10,470 nt of DNA. It comes from Puniceicoccaceae bacterium. Its GTDB lineage: Bacteria > Verrucomicrobiota > Verrucomicrobiia > Opitutales > Coraliomargaritaceae. Of this stretch, positions 1-6,959 are shown in pieces. The notes below the pieces were generated by a model. The model was not told the origin of the DNA. It was given only the letters and a program-made list of their open reading frames with translations, and ran no database searches. The translations under genes were made by a program, and so were the position numbers. The DNA lies in NCBI GenBank assembly GCA_011522825.1, contig WTIG01000187.1, forward strand, positions 1 to 10,470. The letters run 5' to 3'. Each line of letters begins with the position of its first letter. Position 1 is the first letter of the stretch.

Positions 1-1
1 A

Positions 2-469
2 GCCAATCATTTAACGGTCAGATTCGACCTAGCCTCCTTTGAGATGGTTAATCAATTTAAAACTGACCTAAAAGAAATCCTTAAAAATCACATAGACATG
101 GTCTTTGCAAATGAAGACGAAACGTCAGCGTTTACCCAACTGCCCCCTTCTCAATCAGAAGAATCATTGAAGGTATTGAGTGAACTCTGTGAAACTGCGG
201 TTGTTAAGCGTGGAGCCAAAGGGACTCTTATCGCTAAAGATAACGAAATTATTCGTTCTGAGGCAACTCCCGTAAAAACGGTTATTGATACAACGGGTGC
301 TGGTGATTTTTGGGCAGCCGGATTTTTACATGGCTGGGCCAATGATAAATCATTAGAGGATTCTGCTCAATTAGGCGCATTAATGGGAGGCTCTGTGATT
401 CAAAACCAAGGTGGCACATTAAGCCATAAGCAATGGGATGATATCCTAAAATTAATTCAAACAACCTAA
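2..469 (+). CDS. PfkB-family carbohydrate/nucleoside kinase, adenosine-kinase-like (5' end cut by window edge)
   Basis: ATP-dependent kinase of the PfkB (ribokinase) superfamily, cytoplasmic. Only about the last 155 residues are visible. The reading frame is open from base 2, and the residues before the first in-window ATG (base 44) read FDLASFE, a conserved piece of this family, so that ATG is internal rather than the start. A NEDE (NxxE-type) motif at about 110-121 fits the Mg/phosphate-binding site. The PfkB signature DTTGAGDFWAAGF follows at about 287-325, with the catalytic-base Asp at 305-307. The C-terminal helices (ALMGGSVIQNQGG) resemble bacterial adenosine-kinase-like members more than ribokinase or fructokinase, but the substrate-binding N-terminal half is missing, so specificity is unresolved. 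The gene ends 10 bp before proA on the same strand, so the two are probably cotranscribed. Family certain; substrate a guess. Confidence 0.88.
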   Translation, partial: ANHLTVRFDLASFEMVNQFKTDLKEILKNHIDMVFANEDETSAFTQLPPSQSEESLKVLSELCETAVVKRGAKGTLIAKDNEIIRSEATPVKTVIDTTGAGDFWAAGFLHGWANDKSLEDSAQLGALMGGSVIQNQGGTLSHKQWDDILKLIQTT

Positions 470-479
470 GTCTCGAGAT

Positions 480-1754
480 ATGAACGATCAAAATTTACCA
501 CTACTCATTGAATCAATCGCAAAATCTGCTCGTAAGGCATCGCTAGAACTTGCGACTCTGAATAGTGAAAAAAAGAATCAGTTTTTACGTGATTTAGCTG
601 ATGCCTTAGAAGCCAATACTGACACTATTTTAAAAGCAAACGCAGTGGATATTGATAATGCAAAATCAATGGAATTAAGTCCTCCAATGATTGAGCGTTT
701 ACAGTTTACTAAGGAAAGAATAGCACAAATGGCTGTTGGCGTTCGCCAAGTAGCTGATTTGTCAGATCCCGTAGGTGAAGCAATTGAACAAATGAATCCA
801 CCTAGAGGTTTCGATCTCCGTAAAATTCGAGTTCCCATTGGAGTGATAGGAATCATTTATGAATCCCGTCCTAATGTCACTGTTGATTGTGCTATTTTAT
901 GCTTAAAATCAGGCAATGCATCTATCTTAAGGGGCGGCAAAGAAGCATTTAGTAGTAACACTTGTCTAATACAAATCATTCAATCGTGCCTTACTAAAAA
1001 CGATATCAATCCAGATGCGGTTCAACTAATACCAACTACAGATCGTATTGCACTGAATGAATTACTTAAACAAGACCAGTATATACACTGTATTATCCCT
1101 AGAGGTGGCGAAGGTCTTATTCGCTTCACAGTTGAAAACAGCCGAATTCCGGTAATTAAACATTACACTGGAGTCTGTTCTGTATACATAGATGAAGACC
1201 ATGATTACGATACAGCAGAAAGCGTCACCATTAATTCTAAATGCCAAAGACCCAGTGTTTGTAATGCCGCTGAAAATTTACTTATTCACCAAAATGCCCT
1301 TTCTTCACTTCCAAAATTAGCTCAAGCACTGCATGAGCAAGGTGTAGAGCTTAGAGTGGATGCATCTGCTAAAGCAGCACTAACAGGGACAGGTATCCCC
1401 ATGGTTGATGCTAGTGATGAAGACTTTGGCGAAGAATATAACGATATGATTATTTCTATTGGAGTTGTTCCAGATATGAAATCAGCCATTGAACTCATAA
1501 ACACAAAAGGCTCAGCTCATACCGATTGTATTATCACGGAAGATGCTCAAAACGCCCAAGATTTTTTAAATGGAGTCGACTCTGCAACTGTATTGCATAA
1601 TGCAACGACTCGATTCAGCGATGGCTTTGAATTTGGACTGGGTGCTGAGATTGGTATTTCAACGGATCGCTTGCATGCTCGAGGTCCAATGGGCTTAAAT
1701 GAGCTATGTACCTATAAGTATATAGTCCATGGCAAAGGTGAGATCAAAGAATAG
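480..1754 (+). CDS. proA: gamma-glutamyl phosphate reductase (glutamate-5-semialdehyde dehydrogenase)
   Basis: Catalyses the NADPH-dependent reduction of L-glutamyl 5-phosphate to glutamate 5-semialdehyde, the second step of proline synthesis; cytoplasmic. The product has 424 residues, close to the usual 415-420 of the family, and belongs to the aldehyde dehydrogenase superfamily. Visible family blocks are GVIGIIYESRPNVTVD (about 121-136), the glycine-rich SGNASILRGGKEA stretch (about 144-156), the catalytic cysteine C261 in RPSVCNAAE, and the ProA signature around GSAHTD (344-349). The ATG at 480 places the usual N-terminal helix (IAKSARKASLELA) correctly. No clear ribosome-binding site precedes it. 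The partner kinase gene proB is not in the window; the upstream neighbour is a PfkB kinase, which is not a substitute for ProB (an amino-acid kinase fold). The stop lies 3 bp from the end of the convergent rlmN. Confidence 0.97.
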   Translation: MNDQNLPLLIESIAKSARKASLELATLNSEKKNQFLRDLADALEANTDTILKANAVDIDNAKSMELSPPMIERLQFTKERIAQMAVGVRQVADLSDPVGEAIEQMNPPRGFDLRKIRVPIGVIGIIYESRPNVTVDCAILCLKSGNASILRGGKEAFSSNTCLIQIIQSCLTKNDINPDAVQLIPTTDRIALNELLKQDQYIHCIIPRGGEGLIRFTVENSRIPVIKHYTGVCSVYIDEDHDYDTAESVTINSKCQRPSVCNAAENLLIHQNALSSLPKLAQALHEQGVELRVDASAKAALTGTGIPMVDASDEDFGEEYNDMIISIGVVPDMKSAIELINTKGSAHTDCIITEDAQNAQDFLNGVDSATVLHNATTRFSDGFEFGLGAEIGISTDRLHARGPMGLNELCTYKYIVHGKGEIKE

Positions 1755-1757
1755 GAT

Positions 1758-2912
1758 TTAATTTTCTATATTGGGCTTAATAAATGGACTGCTTGGAGAT
1801 GGCTCCTGTTCAGCCATTTCTAGTTCCTTTTTTAAGCGTAATTGACCACAAGCGGCATTAATCGAATGGCCTTTTTCTCTTCGAATCGTAACCGATACAT
1901 TCGCATCTTTCAAAATTTGAACAAATTTATTCTGGCGAGTGATACTTGGACGTTTCCATTCTAAGCCTTCTACCTTGTTATAGGGAATGCAATTCACGTG
2001 TGCATGAAGTCGCTTAGCAATTTTGACTAAGGCCTTGGCTTGCTCTAGACTGTCATTAACGCCATCAATCAGAATAAACTCTAAAGTCACCATGCGACCA
2101 TGCTTTTCACGAAATTTCTCGATTGCAGGAATTAATACCTCTAAAGGATATCGTTTATTGATTGGCATAATCTGATTACGAACTTCGTTAGTGGCACCAT
2201 GCAATGAAATCGCTAATCGGATAGAGAGTCCTTCATCGGCTAACTTTTCAATTTCAGGTGCAAGCCCTGAAGTAGAAACGGTAATTCTTCTAGCACCTAT
2301 ATTTAAGCCCCAAGACGCATTCATAATTTTCAGTACATTTACCAACTCATTATAATTAGCTAAAGGTTCACCCATCCCCATAAAAACAATATTATCAAAA
2401 GACACCGACTCATTAGAACTCTGCTCTAGTTTAGGGCTATCAATACGAGACATGTGAATCAGTTGAGCAATAACCTCTGAGGCAAAAAGGTTTCTTTTGA
2501 ATCCAGCAAGGCCAGAGGCACAAAACTTACAGCCATAAGCACAGCCAACTTGAATAGACACACAGACTGTTTTCCTTGATTTATCTAAGCCTACTCCCTC
2601 TTGTGGCGCTCGAATCAAAACGGTTTCAATCAATCGTTTGTCCTCTAATTGAATTAGAAACTTTTGGGTCACATCATTTGACTGCTTATCCAATAAAATC
2701 TTCGTGGGATCGATAACGTAGTTTATACGCAACCATTCTAAAAATGCCTTCGGTAAATTCTTCATGGAATCCCAGTCGCTGATACGCTTTTTAAAAATCC
2801 AATCAAATACCTGTTTCGCTCGATATTTAGGAAAATCAGCAGCTAAAATCTCAGATTCAAAACTTTCGAGACTCTCTCCTAATAAACTTTTCTTTTCTGG
2901 GACAAAACGCAT
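1758..2912 (-). CDS. rlmN: dual-specificity RNA methyltransferase RlmN (23S rRNA A2503 / tRNA A37 C2-methylation)
   Basis: Radical-SAM enzyme that methylates C2 of adenosine 2503 in 23S rRNA and, in characterised homologues, adenosine 37 of some tRNAs; it affects peptidyl-transferase function and decoding accuracy. The product has 384 residues. The order of elements matches the family: an N-terminal accessory domain (about 10-100, with YRAKQVFDWIF), the conserved Cys117, the [4Fe-4S] motif CxxxCxxC (C124, C128, C131), the SAM-contacting GMGEP at 179-183, and the methyl-carrying cysteine C355 in INAACGQLR. All catalytic cysteines known from E. coli RlmN are present, so it should be active, and the AACGQL ending favours RlmN over Cfr. 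About 25 residues after the CGQL block form a low-complexity tail (EQEPSPSSP) whose DNA also holds the proA terminator candidate. No Shine-Dalgarno sequence precedes the ATG. It is convergent with proA and divergent from radC. Confidence 0.97.
   Translation of the reverse strand: MRFVPEKKSLLGESLESFESEILAADFPKYRAKQVFDWIFKKRISDWDSMKNLPKAFLEWLRINYVIDPTKILLDKQSNDVTQKFLIQLEDKRLIETVLIRAPQEGVGLDKSRKTVCVSIQVGCAYGCKFCASGLAGFKRNLFASEVIAQLIHMSRIDSPKLEQSSNESVSFDNIVFMGMGEPLANYNELVNVLKIMNASWGLNIGARRITVSTSGLAPEIEKLADEGLSIRLAISLHGATNEVRNQIMPINKRYPLEVLIPAIEKFREKHGRMVTLEFILIDGVNDSLEQAKALVKIAKRLHAHVNCIPYNKVEGLEWKRPSITRQNKFVQILKDANVSVTIRREKGHSINAACGQLRLKKELEMAEQEPSPSSPFIKPNIEN
1793..1833 (+). terminator. candidate intrinsic terminator of proA, inside the 3' coding end of rlmN
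   Basis: On the plus strand, 1793-1804 pairs with 1812-1823 to give a 12 bp stem with a 7-base loop, followed directly by TTCCTTTTTT (1824-1833). Three of the pairs are G-U wobbles (1793/1823, 1795/1821, 1798/1818). They pair only in plus-strand RNA and become C-A mismatches in rlmN mRNA, so the structure is oriented for transcripts coming from proA. It begins 39 bases after the proA stop codon. Because the proA-rlmN gap is only 3 bp, the terminator has to lie in rlmN coding sequence, here codons about 360-374, beyond the last conserved RlmN block. Prediction by eye, no energy calculated. Confidence 0.55.
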
Positions 2913-2998
2913 AGCTAATTTTTAAATTGGCCGAAATGGAATATGATCAATAATATCTATTCGTACGCTACTTACTTGAGCCCTTAAGTCTAGAAAAA
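2913..2998. promoter_or_regulatory. divergent rlmN/radC promoter region
   Basis: This 86 bp AT-rich spacer must hold the 5' signals of both rlmN (leftward) and radC (rightward). A weak sigma70-like candidate for radC is TTGGCC (2927-2932), an 18 bp spacer, and TAATAT (2951-2956), each hexamer matching 4 of 6 consensus positions. For rlmN, a leftward TTGATC (complement of 2945-2950) with TTTAAA (complement of 2921-2926) at 18 bp is equally weak and would leave almost no untranslated leader. Neither gene has a recognisable Shine-Dalgarno sequence. Presence of promoters here is inferred from the divergent layout; the exact hexamers are low confidence. Confidence 0.4.
2974..2989. repeat. 16 bp near-perfect inverted repeat just upstream of radC
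   Basis: ACTTGAG and CTTAAGT flank a central CC; all positions are complementary except one G/T pair, and the repeat ends 9 bases before the radC GTG start. It lies downstream of the candidate radC promoter. It could be an operator, or a small element in the 5' leader, but the loop would be too tight for a stable RNA hairpin. It matches no operator that I recognise, and a 7 bp inverted repeat can arise by chance in an AT-rich spacer. Confidence 0.3.
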
Positions 2999-3709
2999 GT
3001 GACGACCTACCCTACAATTCCACTTAAAGAAATAGAAATCGAGGAACGTCCACAAGAAAGACTGCTTCGATTAGGTGCGAGTGCTTTGAGTGACAGCGAG
3101 CTTTTAGCCATGATCCTCAGAAGCGGGACCAAAGGCACAAATGTACTAGTTTTAGCTAAAAAGATCCTCAAAGAAGCAGGTTCTTTACAAAATTTGGCGA
3201 AATAAAGCATGAAATATTTTATTAGTATTTCTGGAATTGGCCAGGTTAAAGCACTTCAATTATTGGCTATCATTGAACTTTCTGGGCGTATCCAGTCATC
3301 TCCAGAAAAGCAACCATTGCTTAATTCACCACAAAAAATATACCAATTTTTTGAAAACAAAACTATACGGCTAGATATAGAAAAAGTATGGGTCTTCTGT
3401 TTAAATCGCAAAAATTACTTAATCAATAAATACGAAATCACATCAGGTATAGCCACTAGCTCATTAATTCATCAGAGAGAGGTTTTTCGAGCGGCTATTC
3501 GCTTAGGTTGCACAGCCATAGTGGTTGTCCACAATCATCCAAGCGGTGACCCTTGCCCTAGCAAAGCTGACATAGAAGTTGCAAAAACCCTAGTCAAAAG
3601 CTCAAAGATCATTTGCATAGAGCTACTGGACTTCATGATAATTGGAAAGAAATCAATCGACCCATTGCAAAAAGGATACAACAGTTTTCGAGAAAATAAC
3701 CTACTCTGA
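2999..3709 (+). pseudogene. radC: RadC-family (UPF0758) JAMM-domain protein, interrupted by an in-frame TAA stop
   Basis: The gene reads as a full-length RadC (236 positions) in one single frame, but codon 69 (3203-3205) is TAA. The upstream part (GTG at 2999, 68 codons) has the N-terminal HhH-domain start ERPQERLLRLGASALSDSELL. The downstream part begins with an ATG at 3209, one codon after the stop (166 codons), and contains the HhH element SGIGQVKA plus the whole MPN+/JAMM domain with its metal-ligand pattern HNHPSG...D (His at 3530 and 3536, Asp at 3569) and a normal C-terminus SFRENNLL. There is no frameshift, so a single base change would restore the gene. Two residues usually conserved are altered: the VHPRE block reads IHQRE, and LDH reads LDF (codon 3632-3634). 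The biochemical role of chromosomal RadC is unsettled; the old DNA-repair label is disputed. A sequencing error, or reinitiation at the ATG giving a separate JAMM protein, remains possible. Confidence 0.85.
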
Positions 3710-5173
3710 TGCTTGAATGAGTTTCTGTAACAAAGCATCTAAAGTGGCTGGATTCGCTTTACCTTTAGTCGCTTTCATAATTGGGCCTTTGAGTGCATTG
3801 ATAGCTTTTGAATTACCCTCTCTAAATTGAGCGACTGCCTTTGGATTATTTGCGATGGCTTCTAAACACAATGCTTCAATTTCAGAATTATCATTGTTCT
3901 GACTCAAATCCTTTTTCTCAATGATTACTTTAGGAGATTCTCCTGAAACAAACATTTCTGAGAAAACTTCTTTAGCTATCTGTTTCGAAATAATCCCTGA
4001 TTCTACAACCTCGACTAATTCAGCGATGCATTCTGGTTTCATTTTCGTATCGCTAATGGATAAAGCGGAATCCCCGACTTCAGAATGTGCTGATAACTCT
4101 CTCAAAAGATCGTTTACTAAGTAGTTTGCAATCGCCTTGGGTGAGTCATGATTTTTTAAAGCAGATTCAAAAAAATCACTCAGTTCACGGTCTGCACACA
4201 AGACAGATGTGATAGTATAAGGCAAAGAATACTTTTCTTGATAGCGCCTTTGGCGATCAAAGGGGCGTTCAGGCAATGCTTCTTTCAATGACTGAACTAT
4301 ATTTCGATCCATTGTATCTGGCATCAAATCAGGGTCAGGAAAATAACGATAATCGTGAGCCTCCTCTTTACTTCTCAAAGAAAAGCTTGAATTCTTTGAA
4401 GCATCCCAGCGACGAGTTTCTTGAGTCACGGATTCACCCGCATCTAATAGTTTCGCCTGCCGCTTTATTTCATATTCGATAGAAGCCTTAACATTTGAAA
4501 TAGAATTAAGGTTTTTCATTTCTGTTCGCGTACCAAGCACATCTGAACCCTTTGGACGTAATGAAACATTCGCATCACAGCGCATTTGCCCTTTTTCCAT
4601 GTCGCAATCTGAAATACCTGCAAAAACGATCAAATTTCTTAAGGCGTTTAAAAAGGCAACTGCTTCTTCGGAAGAATTAAGATCTGGCTCAGTTACTATT
4701 TCAGCTAAAGGTACCCCCGCTCGATTAAAATCTATCAAGCTATCAAATGCTGTATGCGATAATTTTCCTGGGTCTTCTTCCAAATGGATGCGGTTGAGTT
4801 GAACCCAACGATGTTCCCCTTCGATATTACGTGCTGAACCAGGCAATTCTATCTCTACAGAGCCTCCAATACATAAAGGTTGCTCATTTTGAGTTAACTG
4901 ATAATTTTTTGGCGAATCGGGATAAAAGTAATTCTTTCTATCCCACTTACATACCTCTGCAATTTCACATCCCAGCATCAAACCCAGTTGCGCACAACGC
5001 TCAATCGCCTCATAATTCAAAACGGGTAAAGTACCAGGAAGGCCGAGCACGACTGCATCAGTTAAAGTATTGGGTTCTGCCCCATATTGATAAGGAGCTG
5101 ACGTAAACATCTTTGTTTTCGTCTTAATTTGAACATGGATTTCTAATCCTATAACCACTTCATACTTCATCAT
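3701..5173 (-). CDS. gatB: Asp-tRNA(Asn)/Glu-tRNA(Gln) amidotransferase subunit B
   Basis: Subunit of the GatCAB complex that binds misacylated Glu-tRNA(Gln) and/or Asp-tRNA(Asn), phosphorylates the side-chain carboxylate with ATP, and uses ammonia delivered from GatA to make the amide. The product has 490 residues, normal for the family. The N-terminal cradle domain opens with YEVVIGLEIHVQ (4-15), followed by CKWDRKNYFYPD (75-86), HLEED (130-134) and the GatB signature LIDFNRAGVPLAE (146-158), then MRCDANVSLRP (197-207). The helical and YqeY-like tRNA-binding tail (about 330-488) ends with the conserved NPKAVAQFREGNSKAINALKGPIMK run. Two adjacent ATGs (5173 and 5170) are possible starts, and the shorter one also fits the family. 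It is the last gene of the operon, 9 bp after gatA. Its 3' end overlaps the opposite-strand radC by 9 bp and I see no convincing terminator. Confidence 0.97.
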   Translation of the reverse strand: MMKYEVVIGLEIHVQIKTKTKMFTSAPYQYGAEPNTLTDAVVLGLPGTLPVLNYEAIERCAQLGLMLGCEIAEVCKWDRKNYFYPDSPKNYQLTQNEQPLCIGGSVEIELPGSARNIEGEHRWVQLNRIHLEEDPGKLSHTAFDSLIDFNRAGVPLAEIVTEPDLNSSEEAVAFLNALRNLIVFAGISDCDMEKGQMRCDANVSLRPKGSDVLGTRTEMKNLNSISNVKASIEYEIKRQAKLLDAGESVTQETRRWDASKNSSFSLRSKEEAHDYRYFPDPDLMPDTMDRNIVQSLKEALPERPFDRQRRYQEKYSLPYTITSVLCADRELSDFFESALKNHDSPKAIANYLVNDLLRELSAHSEVGDSALSISDTKMKPECIAELVEVVESGIISKQIAKEVFSEMFVSGESPKVIIEKKDLSQNNDNSEIEALCLEAIANNPKAVAQFREGNSKAINALKGPIMKATKGKANPATLDALLQKLIQASE

Positions 5174-5182
5174 TAAATCTAA

Positions 5183-6646
5183 TCAAATTGTTGGCCTCAA
5201 GTTTTTGAATTCGTGATTCATTTCAAAGTCATGGGCGATTCTTAAAATATCAGACTCCCCAAAAGCTTTTCCAATGACTTGCATTCCTATGGGCAAATTA
5301 TTTTGAGTCATTCCCACAGGCAATGAAAGTGCAGGCAATCCCGCCAAGTTAACCGAAATCGTGTAAATATCATTCAAATACATGGCTAGAGGATCGTTAT
5401 TTTTTTCGCCACGTTTAAAAGCAGGTGTTGGAGATGTTGGAGTGATGATTGCATCCACCTTAGCAAAGGCTTGTTCAAAATCTTGCCGGATTAGGGAGCG
5501 CACTTTTTGTGCTCTTAAATAGTAAGCATCATAATAACCTGAACTCAAAACATAGGTACCCAGAATAATACGACGTTTGACTTCTTCTCCGAAACCCTCA
5601 CCACGACTCTTAGAAAAGACTTCTAATATATTTTCAGCGTCTTTGCTTCTATGTGAATAGCGAACGCCATCAAATCGTGCCAGATTGGAAGATGCTTCAG
5701 CCGTTGCGATTATATAATAAACAGGTACACATAATTCTGAATGGGGTAATGAAATTTCTTCTATCGCGTAGCCTTCTGACTCATACCATTTAATTGCTTT
5801 TTCAACCGCTTCTTTGATTTCTTGGTCGATCCCTTCTTGAAAAAATTCCTTAGGCACCCCTAAAGTCATCTTTTTTCTCGGCTCATCTAAAGCCGAAGAA
5901 TAATTGATCTTTGGATGATTGAGAGAAGTTGAATCCAGTGGATCATGTCCAGTGATCGTCTCTAGCAATAATGCAGAATCTTTCACGTTTCGAGATAAAG
6001 GCCCAACTTGATCTAATGATGAGGCAAAGGCGACTAAACCATAGCGAGAAACTAATCCGTAGGTAGGCTTCATTCCAACAACACCACAAAGGGCAGCAGG
6101 TTGACGAATAGAGCCACCTGTATCCGTGCCTAGTGTTACGATGGCTTCACCCGCTGAAACCGCAGCAGCACTTCCTCCTGAAGAACCTCCAGGGATACAA
6201 TCTAAATTCCAAGGATTAGCCGTTATTCCATAAGCAGAATTTTCTGTTGATGAGCCCATAGCAAACTCATCCATATTTAGGCGTCCCCAAATAACTGCAC
6301 CCGCTTCTTTTAGCTTAGTTATACAGGTTGCATCATAGGGCGAACGATAACCCTCTAACATCTTAGAGGCACAACGAAGCGATTGATCCTTTACAGCTAA
6401 AATATCTTTTATTCCAACTGGAATTCCATCAAAAGCCCCCAAACTCTCTCCCCTGGCACGACGTTCATCAGATGCTCTAGCCTGCTTAAGTGCATCTTCT
6501 ACGTCTCGGTCAACAAATGCATTAATCTTTGCCTCAACTGAGTCCGTCCGGTCAATGACCGATTGCATTAACTCAACTGCACTGAATGCCTTAGACTCTA
6601 ATCCTTTATTTAAGGTAGAAATATCTGAATAAAATAAATCACTCAT
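5183..6646 (-). CDS. gatA: Asp-tRNA(Asn)/Glu-tRNA(Gln) amidotransferase subunit A
   Basis: Glutaminase subunit of GatCAB: it hydrolyses glutamine and channels the ammonia to GatB. The product has 487 residues, the usual size, and consists of a single amidase-signature domain. The Ser-cisSer-Lys triad is intact: K80 in GIPVGIKD, S155 in PGGSSGGSAAAV, and the nucleophile S179 in GTDTGGSIRQPA. These align one residue offset from the triad of Staphylococcus aureus GatA. The block after the nucleophile (GMKPTYGLVSRYGLVAFASS) is typical of GatA rather than of generic amidases. The ATG at 6646 gives the expected N-terminal helix. The leader before it is A-rich (AAAGATAAAGAAA) without a GGAG core. 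It lies 11 bp after gatC and 9 bp before gatB. Confidence 0.98.
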   Translation of the reverse strand: MSDLFYSDISTLNKGLESKAFSAVELMQSVIDRTDSVEAKINAFVDRDVEDALKQARASDERRARGESLGAFDGIPVGIKDILAVKDQSLRCASKMLEGYRSPYDATCITKLKEAGAVIWGRLNMDEFAMGSSTENSAYGITANPWNLDCIPGGSSGGSAAAVSAGEAIVTLGTDTGGSIRQPAALCGVVGMKPTYGLVSRYGLVAFASSLDQVGPLSRNVKDSALLLETITGHDPLDSTSLNHPKINYSSALDEPRKKMTLGVPKEFFQEGIDQEIKEAVEKAIKWYESEGYAIEEISLPHSELCVPVYYIIATAEASSNLARFDGVRYSHRSKDAENILEVFSKSRGEGFGEEVKRRIILGTYVLSSGYYDAYYLRAQKVRSLIRQDFEQAFAKVDAIITPTSPTPAFKRGEKNNDPLAMYLNDIYTISVNLAGLPALSLPVGMTQNNLPIGMQVIGKAFGESDILRIAHDFEMNHEFKNLRPTI

Positions 6647-6657
6647 TTTCTTTATCT

Positions 6658-6954
6658 TTATTCGACTACTTTAGGAACAACGACTTGATCTTCGCGACTT
6701 TCTGGGGCCATTGCCTTCAATACTTCCTTTGAATAAACTGCACCAGGTTCATCACCTTCACGCCAAACATTATCCACCTTATGTGCATGGGCCATGGGCT
6801 CTATTCCGTCTACATTCACCGAATTCAATTTCTCAAAGTACACCAAAATATCATTTAATTGACCAGAGAGCTTAGCTTTATCGTCATCAGATAATTCTAA
6901 ACGGGCTAATTGTGCCACATAATCAATATTAATTTTCTTATCGGATTCTGACAT
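6658..6954 (-). CDS. gatC: Asp-tRNA(Asn)/Glu-tRNA(Gln) amidotransferase subunit C
   Basis: Small non-catalytic subunit that wraps around GatA and GatB and holds the amidotransferase together. The product has 98 residues, the usual length. Family features are the N-terminal helix VAQLARLELSDDD (13-25), the second helix with QLNDILVYFEKLNSVNVDGI, and the extended middle that ends in VDNVWREGDEPG. It begins 5 bp after pheT and is followed by gatA, giving the gene order C-A-B. No Shine-Dalgarno sequence is seen (AAGTAATTCAG before the ATG), so translation may depend on coupling to pheT, whose stop is only 5 bp upstream. Confidence 0.95.
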   Translation of the reverse strand: MSESDKKINIDYVAQLARLELSDDDKAKLSGQLNDILVYFEKLNSVNVDGIEPMAHAHKVDNVWREGDEPGAVYSKEVLKAMAPESREDQVVVPKVVE

Positions 6955-6959
6955 CTGAA

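Noticed and set aside
1704..1725. Hairpin CTATGTAC / GTATATAG near the end of proA as a terminator for rlmN
   Set aside because: The G-U pair favours the plus strand only, no T tract follows on either strand, and the stem is AT-rich and weak.
3206..3709. Frameshift as the cause of the radC interruption
   Set aside because: Both segments are in the same reading frame (2999 and 3209 differ by a multiple of 3), so the lesion is a nonsense codon and not an indel.
2999..3709. radC as part of a mobile island or anti-phage locus
   Set aside because: Short RadC-like JAMM proteins occur on mobile elements, but this copy has the N-terminal HhH region of the chromosomal form and sits between housekeeping genes, with no integrase, repeats or composition change nearby.
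3708..3739. Inverted repeat GATGCTT / AAGCATC as a terminator for radC or gatB
   Set aside because: A 7 bp stem with an 18-base loop and no adjacent T run on either strand; it lies within the gatB coding end and may be chance.
4831..5106. Plus-strand open frame of 91 codons opposite gatB
   Set aside because: It lies antisense to the strongly conserved N-terminal domain of gatB and has no family resemblance or ribosome-binding site.
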